A stretch of 9,735 nucleotides of DNA from an uncultured Clostridia bacterium (GCA_944391155.1 CALXSO010000078.1:1-9735); one strand, 5' to 3'. Shown: positions 1-5,738, counted from the first letter of the stretch. Notes: generated by a model not told the origin, from the sequence alone. Program-made: numbers and translations.

Positions 1-148
1 ATTAATTATAAGCAAAAAATAATACATTAACAAAATTATTAATTATAAGCAAAAAATAATACATTAACAAAATTATTAATTATAAGCAAAAAATAATACA
101 TTAACAAAATTATTAATTATAAGCAAAAAATAATAAATTAATAAAATT
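1..148. repeat. Tandem array of a 37-bp AT-rich repeat, four copies
   Basis: Four head-to-tail units occupy 1-37, 38-74, 75-111 and 112-148. Each begins ATTAATTATAAGC and ends ACAAAATT. The first three are identical. The fourth differs at two positions (C to A at 135, C to T at 142), as expected for the older edge of an array that grows by slippage or unequal exchange. The array starts at the window edge, so its true copy number is unknown. There are no spacers, so it is not CRISPR. I see no coding potential and no clear protein-binding palindrome beyond short AT runs. It lies about 115 bp upstream of the small gene at 263. Confidence 0.9.
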
Positions 149-201
149 TTTAATAATATTAAATTTGCTTATTTGAAGATTTTTTTATTTACTAATCACT
201 T

Positions 202-237
202 TTTAAGGTTTCTAGGCAAAACCATTAAAAACCTAAA
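202..237 (+). promoter_or_regulatory. Leader with two competing hairpins upstream of the small ORF
   Basis: GGTTT at 207-211 can pair with AAACC at 219-223. Alternatively, TTTAAGGTTT at 202-211 can pair with AAACCTAAA at 229-237 with one bulged base. Because both use the same 5' arm, the two hairpins exclude each other. The ribosome binding site AGGAG lies 14 bases downstream at 251-255. This could be chance in AT-rich DNA, and no promoter was recognised upstream, so a regulatory role is only a possibility. Confidence 0.25.
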
Positions 238-262
238 TACTATTTATATAAGGAGATTAAAA

Positions 263-520
263 ATGGATAATTTTTCACCACCTTTTATGGATTATAATTT
301 GGGATCTCAAGGAAATGATTTTAATGACATATATAAAGATCCCATGTTTAATCCTATTATGCAATATGAACAAGCATATTATTATTATCGCTATTTAACA
401 ATGCAAATGGAATATAAATTAAAATGCAAAGAATTTGAAATATTGTGTAATAATAACAATAATCGTACAACCAATTCTAACAATCAATCATCAACAGAAA
501 GAACAAGACGTGTTGAATAG
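263..520 (+). CDS. Small Tyr/Asn-rich protein of unknown function
   Basis: I do not recognise this 85-residue protein. The start is ATG at 263, because AGGAG at 251-255 sits 7 bases before it. An in-frame TTG at 173 would add 30 residues but has no ribosome binding site. The N-terminal part (residues 1-35) is rich in Pro, Asp, Asn and Phe. Residues 36-61 hold a YYYYRY run followed by a likely helix with two cysteines. From about residue 62 the tail is low-complexity Asn/Ser/Thr and ends in charged residues. There is no signal peptide or membrane segment. The composition resembles small spore-coat or other structural proteins of Clostridia, but that is only a compositional impression. Its TAG stop directly abuts the stop of the convergent enolase gene, with no terminator between them. 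Confidence 0.65.
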   Translation: MDNFSPPFMDYNLGSQGNDFNDIYKDPMFNPIMQYEQAYYYYRYLTMQMEYKLKCKEFEILCNNNNNRTTNSNNQSSTERTRRVE

Positions 521-1786
521 CTATTGTAAATCATGTTCAATATTTAATAATCTATTATACTTACATACTCTATCTGTTCTACAAGGTGCCCCCGTTTTTA
601 TTTGACCACTATTGACTGCTACCGCAATGTCTGCAATAGTGGTATCTTCTGTTTCTCCCGAACGATGTGAAATTACTATTTCATAACCATTTTCTTTTGC
701 TAAATTTATTGTATCTAATGTTTCTGTCAATGTTCCTATCTGATTAGGTTTTATTAATATACTATTTGCAACTTCTTCTTTTATCCCTTTTTCTAATCTT
801 TTATGATTAGTAACAAATAAGTCATCTCCTACTAACTGAATTTTATTTCCTAACCTATCTGTTAGCTTTTTCCAACCTTTCCAATCTTCTTCAGCTAATC
901 CATCTTCGATAGAATAAATTGGATATTTATTACATAAATTTTCTAGAAAATCTATCATTTCATCAGTAGTCTTAAATATATTAGTTTTCCAAAAATAATA
1001 TCCATCTTTATTTATTTTCTTTGCTTCATCATACATTTCTGTACTTGCAATATCTAATGCTATAACGATATCTTCTCCTGGTTCATATCCTGCTTTTGTA
1101 ATAGCTTCTATTATGACTTCTATTGCTTCTTCTTCACTATTTAAATTAGGTGCAAAACCACCTTCATCACCTACAGCAACTGAATATCCTTTATTCTTTA
1201 ATACTGATTTTAAAGTATGATAAATCTCAGCTCCTCTTTTTAATCTCTCCGCAAATGTTATACTTCCAATAGGCATTATCATAAACTCTTGTATTGTTAT
1301 ATTATTGTCAGAATGTTTTCCTCCATTTAAAATATTCATCATTGTAATTGGCAATTCATTACCATATATTCCTCCAATATACCTATATAATTCCATTCCT
1401 AAAGAATTAGCTGCTGCCTTTGCTACTGCTAAAGAAACTCCTAACGTTGCATTTGCACCTAAATTAGATTTATTTAATGTATCATCTAATAATATTAATT
1501 CTTCATCAATTTTTCTTTGCTCATATACATTCATATCAATTAATTTTTTTGCTATCTTTTTATTTACATTATCAACCGCCTTAGTTACGCCCTTTCCTAA
1601 AAATCTTGATTTATCATTATCACGTATTTCTACTGCTTCAAAACTCCCTGTAGATGCCCCTGATGGCACCATTGCTATTCCAGAAAAACCTCCTTCTGTA
1701 ACCACTTCCACTTGAACTGTTGGATTGCCTCTAGAGTCTAATATTTCAAGTGCTTCAATTGCTTTTATTCCCAAATAATCTTTCAT
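521..1786 (-). CDS. eno: Enolase (phosphopyruvate hydratase)
   Basis: Enolase interconverts 2-phosphoglycerate and phosphoenolpyruvate in cytoplasmic glycolysis and gluconeogenesis. The 421 residues are close to the usual length of about 430. The N-terminal domain carries EILDSRGNPTV (19 on is RGNPTV) and the flexible loop SGAST (42-46). The barrel carries the catalytic Glu208 in GDEGGFAPN and Lys346 in LIKPNQIGT. The magnesium ligands are Asp245, Glu294 (SIEDG) and Asp321 (GDD), and SHRSGE at 373-378 binds substrate. All key residues are present. Two cysteines in the C-terminal stretch (CRTDRVCKYN) are unusual but lie outside the active site. The start is fixed by alignment with the family and by an in-frame stop seven codons upstream. 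The nearest good ribosome binding site is 45 bases upstream, beyond a hairpin (separate entry). I found no convincing promoter in the 213-bp gap to recN, so readthrough from recN is possible. Confidence 0.97.
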   Translation of the reverse strand: MKDYLGIKAIEALEILDSRGNPTVQVEVVTEGGFSGIAMVPSGASTGSFEAVEIRDNDKSRFLGKGVTKAVDNVNKKIAKKLIDMNVYEQRKIDEELILLDDTLNKSNLGANATLGVSLAVAKAAANSLGMELYRYIGGIYGNELPITMMNILNGGKHSDNNITIQEFMIMPIGSITFAERLKRGAEIYHTLKSVLKNKGYSVAVGDEGGFAPNLNSEEEAIEVIIEAITKAGYEPGEDIVIALDIASTEMYDEAKKINKDGYYFWKTNIFKTTDEMIDFLENLCNKYPIYSIEDGLAEEDWKGWKKLTDRLGNKIQLVGDDLFVTNHKRLEKGIKEEVANSILIKPNQIGTLTETLDTINLAKENGYEIVISHRSGETEDTTIADIAVAVNSGQIKTGAPCRTDRVCKYNRLLNIEHDLQ

Positions 1787-1838
1787 ATTTTCACTAGATT
1801 GTTAAATTTTTTTAATTTTATAACAATCTCTCTCCTTT
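1787..1838 (-). promoter_or_regulatory. eno leader: SD sequence separated from the start codon by a hairpin
   Basis: In mRNA sense, AAAGGAG (1838-1832) is followed by a hairpin at 1829-1796 and then by nine bases before the ATG at 1786. The outer stem is AGATTGTT (1829-1822) with AACAATCT (1803-1796). The inner stem is AAATT (1818-1814) with AATTT (1808-1804), separated from the outer one by a 3-base bulge. The loop is five A residues. The linear SD-to-start spacing is 45 bases, too long for initiation. Folding removes 34 of them and leaves about 11. No other SD lies near the ATG. The SD does not serve a leader peptide, since the only start nearby is TTG TTA TAA. Translation of eno may therefore depend on this fold. 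Confidence 0.6.
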
Positions 1839-1999
1839 CTTAAAATCTTAAGTAATATTATTTTTTCCCATTGCTTCTTTTTTATTCAAATAATTCCATT
1901 CTCATAATATGTTTTTGCTTTAAAATTAAATAATATTTTGAAAATTAACTTTCTAATAAAAATATCAAAACGACAAATAAATTGTATATTTAATAAAAT

Positions 2000-3631
2000 T
2001 TAAGAGGCTTTTCGTTGTCTTAATTCTGTTGCATATTTTAATGTTATATCATTTATTTCACCAGAAGAAATTCTGGCAATTTCTTTTATTGTTTCTTCTT
2101 CATTCAATTTTTTTATATTAGTACTTGTCCTATCTTCTGTAACATTTTTACTTATAAAATAGTTTGAATCTGCAAAAGCTGCTATATTAGGTAAATGTGA
2201 AATACATAAAACTTGATGGTTTTTTGCTATTAAAGACAATTTATTTGCCACACGATTTGCTGCTTTTCCACTAATTCCTGTATCAATTTCATCAAAAATT
2301 AAAACAGAAACTTTATCTGTATCAGCAAGTACTTTCTTTATTGCAAGCATTATTCTTGACATTTCTCCCCCAGATGCTATTTTGGTTAGTTCTTTTTCAT
2401 CTTCTCCAACATTTGTTTTTATAAAAAAAGTTACTTCATCTTTACCAGTTTTATAAAATTCATTTTCCTTGTATTCAACTTTTACACTAATTTTTGCATT
2501 TTTCATTTCTAAATCTTCTAATTCTTTATTAATTTTATCAGATAAAATTTGTGCTTTACATTTTCTTATGTTACTTATTTGTATTGCTAATTCATTCATT
2601 TCTGCTATTGTTTCTGCTAATTTTCTATTTATTTTAATAATATTTTCTTCTGAATTTTCTATTTGACTAATTTCTTCTTTTATTTTTTTTGAATAATCCA
2701 AAATTTCCGATATAGTATTTCCATATTTTCTTTTTAATGAATGAATTAAGTCAAGTCTTTCTTCTACATAATTTCTTTCCTCCTCATCAAAACATATTTC
2801 GTCTTTTTTATCCATCAAATCTCTTGATATTTCTTGTATCTCATAATATGCATTTTTTAAATTATTAGAAATATTTTCATATTCTTTATCTATGTTTTCA
2901 ATTTTCTCCATTGCCCTTATTGCTTCACTTAAATAATCTATACAATTTTCACCTATACAATTGCTAGCCTGTTTCACATTTTCTATAATTTTTTCTGCAT
3001 TCATTATTACTCTTCTTTTTTCTTCTAATTGATCATCTTCTCTTTCTTTTAAATGTGCACTTTCAATTTCATTTATCTGATATTTTAATAAATCTAATTT
3101 TCTTTCTCTTTCTTTTCCATCGCCATAATTTTCTTTTAATTCTTTTTTTAATTCTAGGTACTCCTTATATTTTTGTCCATATTTTATTAAAATATTTTCT
3201 ACCTCTACGCCTATAAATCCATCTAAATAATTTAAATGGTTCTTTGGATTCAAAATGTTTTGATTATCATTCTGTCCGTGAATTTCTATAATATTTAACA
3301 TGAATTCTTTTAATTCATTAACAGTAACCATTCTTCCATTTATTTTACACATATTTCTTCCATTTAGATTTATTTCTCTTGAAATGATTATATTTCCTTC
3401 TATTGAATTTTCATTATTTGGCTCATAAAAACAAGCTTCAACATATGAATTATTTTCACCCTTCCTAATCATATCTTTAGAAAAACGCCCTCCTGATAAA
3501 ATCATGAGTGAATCTATTATTAATGTTTTACCTGCCCCAGTTTCACCAGTAAGTACATTTAAACCTTTTCTAAAATCTATTGATAAATCTTCTATTATTC
3601 CTATATTTTTTATTTGTAAAGTAGCTATCAT
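2000..3631 (-). CDS. recN: DNA repair protein RecN (SMC-like ATPase)
   Basis: RecN is a cytoplasmic SMC-family ATPase that acts early at double-strand breaks and helps RecA-dependent recombination. The 543 residues are slightly short of the usual 550-575. The N-terminal ATPase half has Walker A GETGAGKT (29-36) and the family's GQ motif (119-120). Residues about 145-380 are charged coiled coil, with the RecN-typical LIHSLKRKYG (295-304) in the middle. The C-terminal half has the ABC signature ASGGEMSR (419-426), Walker B VLIFDEID (443-450), the D-loop TGISGKAA and the switch histidine in CISHL (His479). One oddity is GQNDNQ (119-124), where relatives usually have GQHEHQ or GQHDHQ. AAAGGAGG lies 7 bases before the ATG. 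The gene has its own strong promoter at 3664-3691. The usual neighbours ahrC/argR and spoIVB are absent. Confidence 0.96.
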   Translation of the reverse strand: MIATLQIKNIGIIEDLSIDFRKGLNVLTGETGAGKTLIIDSLMILSGGRFSKDMIRKGENNSYVEACFYEPNNENSIEGNIIISREINLNGRNMCKINGRMVTVNELKEFMLNIIEIHGQNDNQNILNPKNHLNYLDGFIGVEVENILIKYGQKYKEYLELKKELKENYGDGKERERKLDLLKYQINEIESAHLKEREDDQLEEKRRVIMNAEKIIENVKQASNCIGENCIDYLSEAIRAMEKIENIDKEYENISNNLKNAYYEIQEISRDLMDKKDEICFDEEERNYVEERLDLIHSLKRKYGNTISEILDYSKKIKEEISQIENSEENIIKINRKLAETIAEMNELAIQISNIRKCKAQILSDKINKELEDLEMKNAKISVKVEYKENEFYKTGKDEVTFFIKTNVGEDEKELTKIASGGEMSRIMLAIKKVLADTDKVSVLIFDEIDTGISGKAANRVANKLSLIAKNHQVLCISHLPNIAAFADSNYFISKNVTEDRTSTNIKKLNEEETIKEIARISSGEINDITLKYATELRQRKAS

Positions 3632-3642
3632 TTTTTTGCCTC

Positions 3643-3716
3643 CTTTTGCAAATGTTTGTTTGTATTATATCATGTGTTTTTATTTTGTCAATACTTTTGC
3701 AAACATTTTTTTGTAT
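3643..3716. repeat. Pair of 23-bp direct repeats flanking the recN promoter
   Basis: 3643-3665 and 3694-3716 share 20 of 23 bases, both beginning CTTTTGCAAA and ending TTTGTAT. Their starts are 51 bp apart, close to five turns of B-DNA. One copy begins at the end of the -10 box and covers the start site. The other lies directly upstream of the -35 box. This spacing fits a repressor bound at paired sites, but no known operator was recognised: the core CAAATGTTTG is not a LexA box of the GAAC-N4-GTTC type. Confidence 0.55.
3664..3691 (-). promoter_or_regulatory. Sigma-A promoter of recN
   Basis: On the minus strand, TTGACA (3691-3686) and TATAAT (3669-3664) are separated by 16 bp. Both hexamers match the vegetative consensus exactly. 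Transcription should start near 3657, giving a leader of roughly 25 bases with AAAGGAGG before recN. Confidence 0.85.
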
Positions 3717-3731
3717 ATTTTAAATTTATAT

Positions 3732-3888
3732 GTAACAATTCAGACTTTATTTTGTAGAGTAGTCTTAAAGGTTGATATATAAATATTTTTAGATAAAGAC
3801 CAATAGGTAAATCTAAAGCTTTTTTTACAAAAATATTTATATATCAACATTTCGGTTAGCTTACTTTTATACCACACTGAATTATAAT
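3732..3888. mobile_element. MITE-like palindromic element, copy 1
   Basis: This is a roughly 157-bp non-coding palindrome. The perfect 20-bp inner arms are GTTGATATATAAATATTTTT (3771-3790) and its exact reverse complement (3829-3848). Between them are a second stem, TTTAGAT (3788-3794) with ATCTAAA (3811-3817), and a small ACC-AATA-GGT hairpin at 3799-3808. The ends carry AATTCAG (3737-3743) and CTGAATT (3877-3883). The whole unit aligns with the reverse complement of 8110-8277, including the exact loop core TAAAGACCAATA, and one half aligns with 5901-5957. Repeat number, terminal inversion, absence of coding sequence and intergenic position suggest a non-autonomous element. No transposase is in the window and I could not settle a target duplication. 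Confidence 0.7.
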
Positions 3889-3920
3889 TTAACATTTTTA
3901 TTTCTCATTCATACTATAAT
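3889..3920 (+). promoter_or_regulatory. Weak candidate promoter for asd
   Basis: TTAACA (3889-3894) lies 17 bp upstream of TACTAT (3912-3917), and a perfect TATAAT follows at 3915-3920 but 20 bp from the same -35. Neither pairing is ideal. The TTAACA sits right at the end of the palindromic element, so insertion of that element may have supplied part of this promoter. The leader to asd would be about 60 bases, too short for a lysine riboswitch or T-box. Confidence 0.35.
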
Positions 3921-3983
3921 ACTATAAGCAAACAGGTTTATAGATATCCTCAAAAATCTAAATTCAAAATAAGGGATGATAAA

Positions 3984-4979
3984 ATGAAAGTTTTCAAAAA
4001 AATTGCTATTGTTGGAAGTACAGGATTAGTTGGTAGAACTGTTTTAAAAGTTTTAGAAGAGAAATCTTTTCCAAATTGCATATATACTCTATTTTCTTCA
4101 AAAAAATCTGCTGGTAAAAAAATCGAATTTTTAGGAAAAAACTATATTATATGTGAATTAAAAGAAAATTCATTTGACTCCGGTTTTGACTATGCAATAT
4201 TTTGTGCTGGGGGAAATATCTCTAAAAAATTTATTCCTATTGCAGTAGAAAAAGGTTGTACAGTAATTGATAATAGCAGTATTTACAGAATGGATGAAAA
4301 TGTTCCTTTAGTTGTTCCTGAAGTCAATTCTGAAGATATTTTTACTAATAATGGTATAATTTCTAATCCTAACTGTTCTACAATACAAGCTGTTTTACCT
4401 TTAAAACCTATTTATGATAATTTTGGAATAAAAAGAATAATTTATTCTTCATATCAAGCTGTATCTGGTGCTGGAAGACATGGTATTGAAGATTTAGAAA
4501 ATGGTCCAGCAAATATACCTTTGAAAAAATTTCCATATCCAATCTACAATAATTGTATTCCTCAAATTGATGATTTTACTGAAGATGGATATACTAAAGA
4601 AGAACATAAAATGATAAATGAAACTAAAAAGATTCTTCATGATAATAATATAGCCATTACAGCTACCACTGTTCGTGTTCCTGTTAAGAACTGTCATAGC
4701 GAATGCATAAATGTTGAATTAAAAAAAGATTTTGACATTTATGATATTAAGATTTTATTACAAAACTTCCCTGGTATTATTGTAATTGATGACATAGAAA
4801 AACAACGTTATCCTATTGCTACAAAGGCTGATGGATATGATGAAGTATTTGTTGGAAGAATTAGAAGAGATTATAGTATTGAATATGGACTAAATTTATG
4901 GGTAGTTGCTGACAACTTGAGAAAAGGTGCTGCTACAAATGCTATTCAGATATTAGAAAAACTATTAAGATATAAATAA
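3984..4979 (+). CDS. asd: Aspartate-semialdehyde dehydrogenase
   Basis: The enzyme reduces L-aspartyl-4-phosphate to aspartate semialdehyde with NADPH. This is the branch point to lysine and diaminopimelate (needed for peptidoglycan), threonine and methionine. The 331 residues match the usual length. The N-terminal Rossmann fold carries GSTGLVG (11-17), and SSKKSAGK (38-45) resembles the NADP-phosphate loop. The nucleophile is Cys131 in SNPNCST. SYQAVSGAG (156-164) and Arg231 in RVPV bind substrate, and His238 in CHSE is the acid-base residue. The residue before this histidine is Cys237, where relatives usually have glycine. The start is ATG at 3984 behind AAGGG with 8 bases of spacing. asd stands alone, with no dap genes beside it. 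No terminator follows immediately, so its transcript should run through the structured region to the terminator at 5191-5218. Confidence 0.95.
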   Translation: MKVFKKIAIVGSTGLVGRTVLKVLEEKSFPNCIYTLFSSKKSAGKKIEFLGKNYIICELKENSFDSGFDYAIFCAGGNISKKFIPIAVEKGCTVIDNSSIYRMDENVPLVVPEVNSEDIFTNNGIISNPNCSTIQAVLPLKPIYDNFGIKRIIYSSYQAVSGAGRHGIEDLENGPANIPLKKFPYPIYNNCIPQIDDFTEDGYTKEEHKMINETKKILHDNNIAITATTVRVPVKNCHSECINVELKKDFDIYDIKILLQNFPGIIVIDDIEKQRYPIATKADGYDEVFVGRIRRDYSIEYGLNLWVVADNLRKGAATNAIQILEKLLRYK

Positions 4980-4994
4980 TTTTTTTCCTATACT
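4965..4994 (+). promoter_or_regulatory. Candidate promoter for the structured RNA downstream of asd
   Basis: TTAAGA (4965-4970, 4 of 6 to TTGACA) lies 18 bp upstream of TATACT (4989-4994, 5 of 6 to TATAAT). It overlaps the last codons of asd. A start near 5000 would coincide with the first stem of the structured region. The match is moderate, and the alternative is that the RNA is simply the asd 3' untranslated region. Confidence 0.4.
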
Positions 4995-5218
4995 ATGAGA
5001 AAGGTAACAAAGCTACATCAGTAAGGCTTACGCGGGTCTCTTTATAGGTAACCTTTCTTGTTGTATACGGAAAAATCCGTATATGGTCAAGATAAAAGCC
5101 GATTTTCTTTTGAAAATAAAATCTTAGAGATTTATTTTCACTTTAAGTCTGTGTAACTTAAAGTTTCATATTGTTTCCTATACATATAACAAAAAAAGCA
5201 CTTCTTTAGTGCTTTTTT
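4994..5218 (+). ncRNA. Candidate structured non-coding RNA, family unknown
   Basis: The 249-bp gap between asd and spoVG has no ORF but can form a chain of hairpins. TATGAGA (4994-5000) can close on TTTCATA (5164-5170). AGAAAGGT (4998-5005) pairs ACCTTTCT (5051-5058). TATACGGA (5064-5071) pairs TCCGTATA (5076-5083) around AAAA. GAAAATAAAATC (5112-5123) pairs GATTTATTTTC (5129-5139) with one bulge. ACTTTAAGT (5140-5148) pairs ACTTAAAGT (5156-5164). An intrinsic terminator ends the series. The segment 5005-5045 is much richer in G and C than its surroundings, as conserved RNAs in AT-rich genomes tend to be. GGCTT (5023-5027) could also pair AAGCC (5096-5100) as a pseudoknot. It does not look like 6S, tmRNA, SRP RNA, RNase P RNA or a riboswitch I know. 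The plus strand is preferred because the terminator then follows it. Confidence 0.5.
5191..5218. terminator. Bidirectional intrinsic terminator between asd and spoVG
   Basis: AGCACT (5197-5202) pairs AGTGCT (5208-5213) around the loop TCTTT. A-runs and T-runs on either side extend the stem and supply a U-tract in both directions. It lies 10 bp past the spoVG stop codon and also ends transcription coming from asd or from the structured RNA. Confidence 0.9.
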
Positions 5219-5228
5219 AATTTATAAA

Positions 5229-5501
5229 TTATTCTGCTGATCCCTCTGTTTCTGGAGCTTCATAAGCTTCTAATATAGCTTTTTGAATCTTCTCTCTTGT
5301 TTCAGCATTAATTGGATGAGCTATATCTCTGAATTCTCCGTTTGGAGTTTTTCTACTAGGCATAGCTATAAATAATCCATTTTGACTTTCGATAACTTTA
5401 ATATCGTGTACTGCGAATTCGTTATCAAATGTTACAGAAGCAACAGCTTTCATTCTGTTTTCTGAATTTACTTTTCTTAAACGAACATCTGTAATTTGCA
5501 T
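5229..5501 (-). CDS. spoVG: Septation/sporulation regulator SpoVG
   Basis: SpoVG is a small conserved nucleic-acid-binding protein. In Bacillus it affects asymmetric septation and spore cortex formation, and in other Firmicutes it is a pleiotropic post-transcriptional regulator. The 90 residues match the family from the first residue: MQITDVRLRKVN, then AVASVTFDNEFAVHDIKVI, NGLFIAMPSRKTPNGEFRDIAHPIN and the C-terminal helix EKIQKAILEAYE. The short acidic tail after about residue 81 is normally variable. The start is ATG at 5501. The SD is AAGGCGGTG, one mismatch from the full anti-SD complement AAGGAGGTG, with 8 bases of spacing. A sigma-H promoter lies upstream (5566-5592), as in Bacillus, and an intrinsic terminator follows. 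The gene is monocistronic. Confidence 0.97.
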   Translation of the reverse strand: MQITDVRLRKVNSENRMKAVASVTFDNEFAVHDIKVIESQNGLFIAMPSRKTPNGEFRDIAHPINAETREKIQKAILEAYEAPETEGSAE

Positions 5502-5565
5502 TTTGCGTGCACCGCCTTCCTTAAGTATTTAATTATACATATTTTAACATATGTACAATTATATT

Positions 5566-5592
5566 ATTCTCTATAAAAAGTCTTTTTCCTTC
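5566..5592 (-). promoter_or_regulatory. Sigma-H promoter of spoVG
   Basis: On the minus strand, GAAGGAAAA (5592-5584) and AGAGAAT (5572-5566) are separated by 11 bp. Both fit the Bacillus sigma-H consensus RNAGGAWWW-N11/12-RNNGAAT at every defined position. Since spoVG is a classical sigma-H target, the assignment is strong. Transcription should begin near 5558. An 8-bp palindrome ACATATGT (5547-5554) lies just downstream and could be a regulator site. Confidence 0.8.
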
Positions 5593-5738
5593 TTTTTTTT
5601 ACATTTTTTTAATATTTTTTCTTTTTAAAGATAACTTCTTTTGTTATATATAATATAATAAACTATATAGAATATATTACATTTTATAACAAAATAAATA
5701 TTAAATGAAAAATAGTTATTCTTAAAAAATATATAAGA

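Noticed and set aside
1..148. CRISPR array
   Set aside because: The units are contiguous with no unique spacers, and no cas genes are present.
173..262. TTG start 30 codons upstream of the small gene
   Set aside because: No ribosome binding site precedes it, whereas ATG at 263 has AGGAG at ideal spacing.
1305..1715. 136-codon open frame on the plus strand
   Set aside because: It lies entirely antisense within eno, whose catalytic residues are all intact. It is a shadow frame without a ribosome binding site.
2469..2666. 65-codon open frame on the plus strand
   Set aside because: It is antisense to the recN coiled-coil region and is Phe/Ile/Leu-rich only because it mirrors Lys/Glu-rich codons.
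3643..3716. LexA (SOS) box at recN
   Set aside because: The repeats contain CAAANNTTTG rather than the GAAC-N4-GTTC pattern, so they are reported as an unknown operator candidate.
3504..3782. 92-codon open frame on the plus strand
   Set aside because: It overlaps the recN Walker A region antisense and runs through the recN promoter into the palindromic element. It has no ribosome binding site.
3894..3983. Lysine riboswitch or T-box upstream of asd
   Set aside because: The leader is too short and lacks the conserved elements of either class.
4494..4697. 67-codon open frame on the minus strand
   Set aside because: It is antisense within asd and has no SD or family resemblance.
4980..5228. 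6S RNA, tmRNA, SRP RNA or RNase P RNA
   Set aside because: There is no long 6S-type rod, no tRNA-like ends or tag frame, no GGTCAGG..GGAAGG-type SRP loop, and no GAGGAAAGTCC-type RNase P core.
5532..5558. Sigma-A promoter TTGTAC/TATAAT for spoVG
   Set aside because: The spacer is only 15 bp and the -35 is imperfect, while the sigma-H site upstream matches fully. It was kept only as an alternative.
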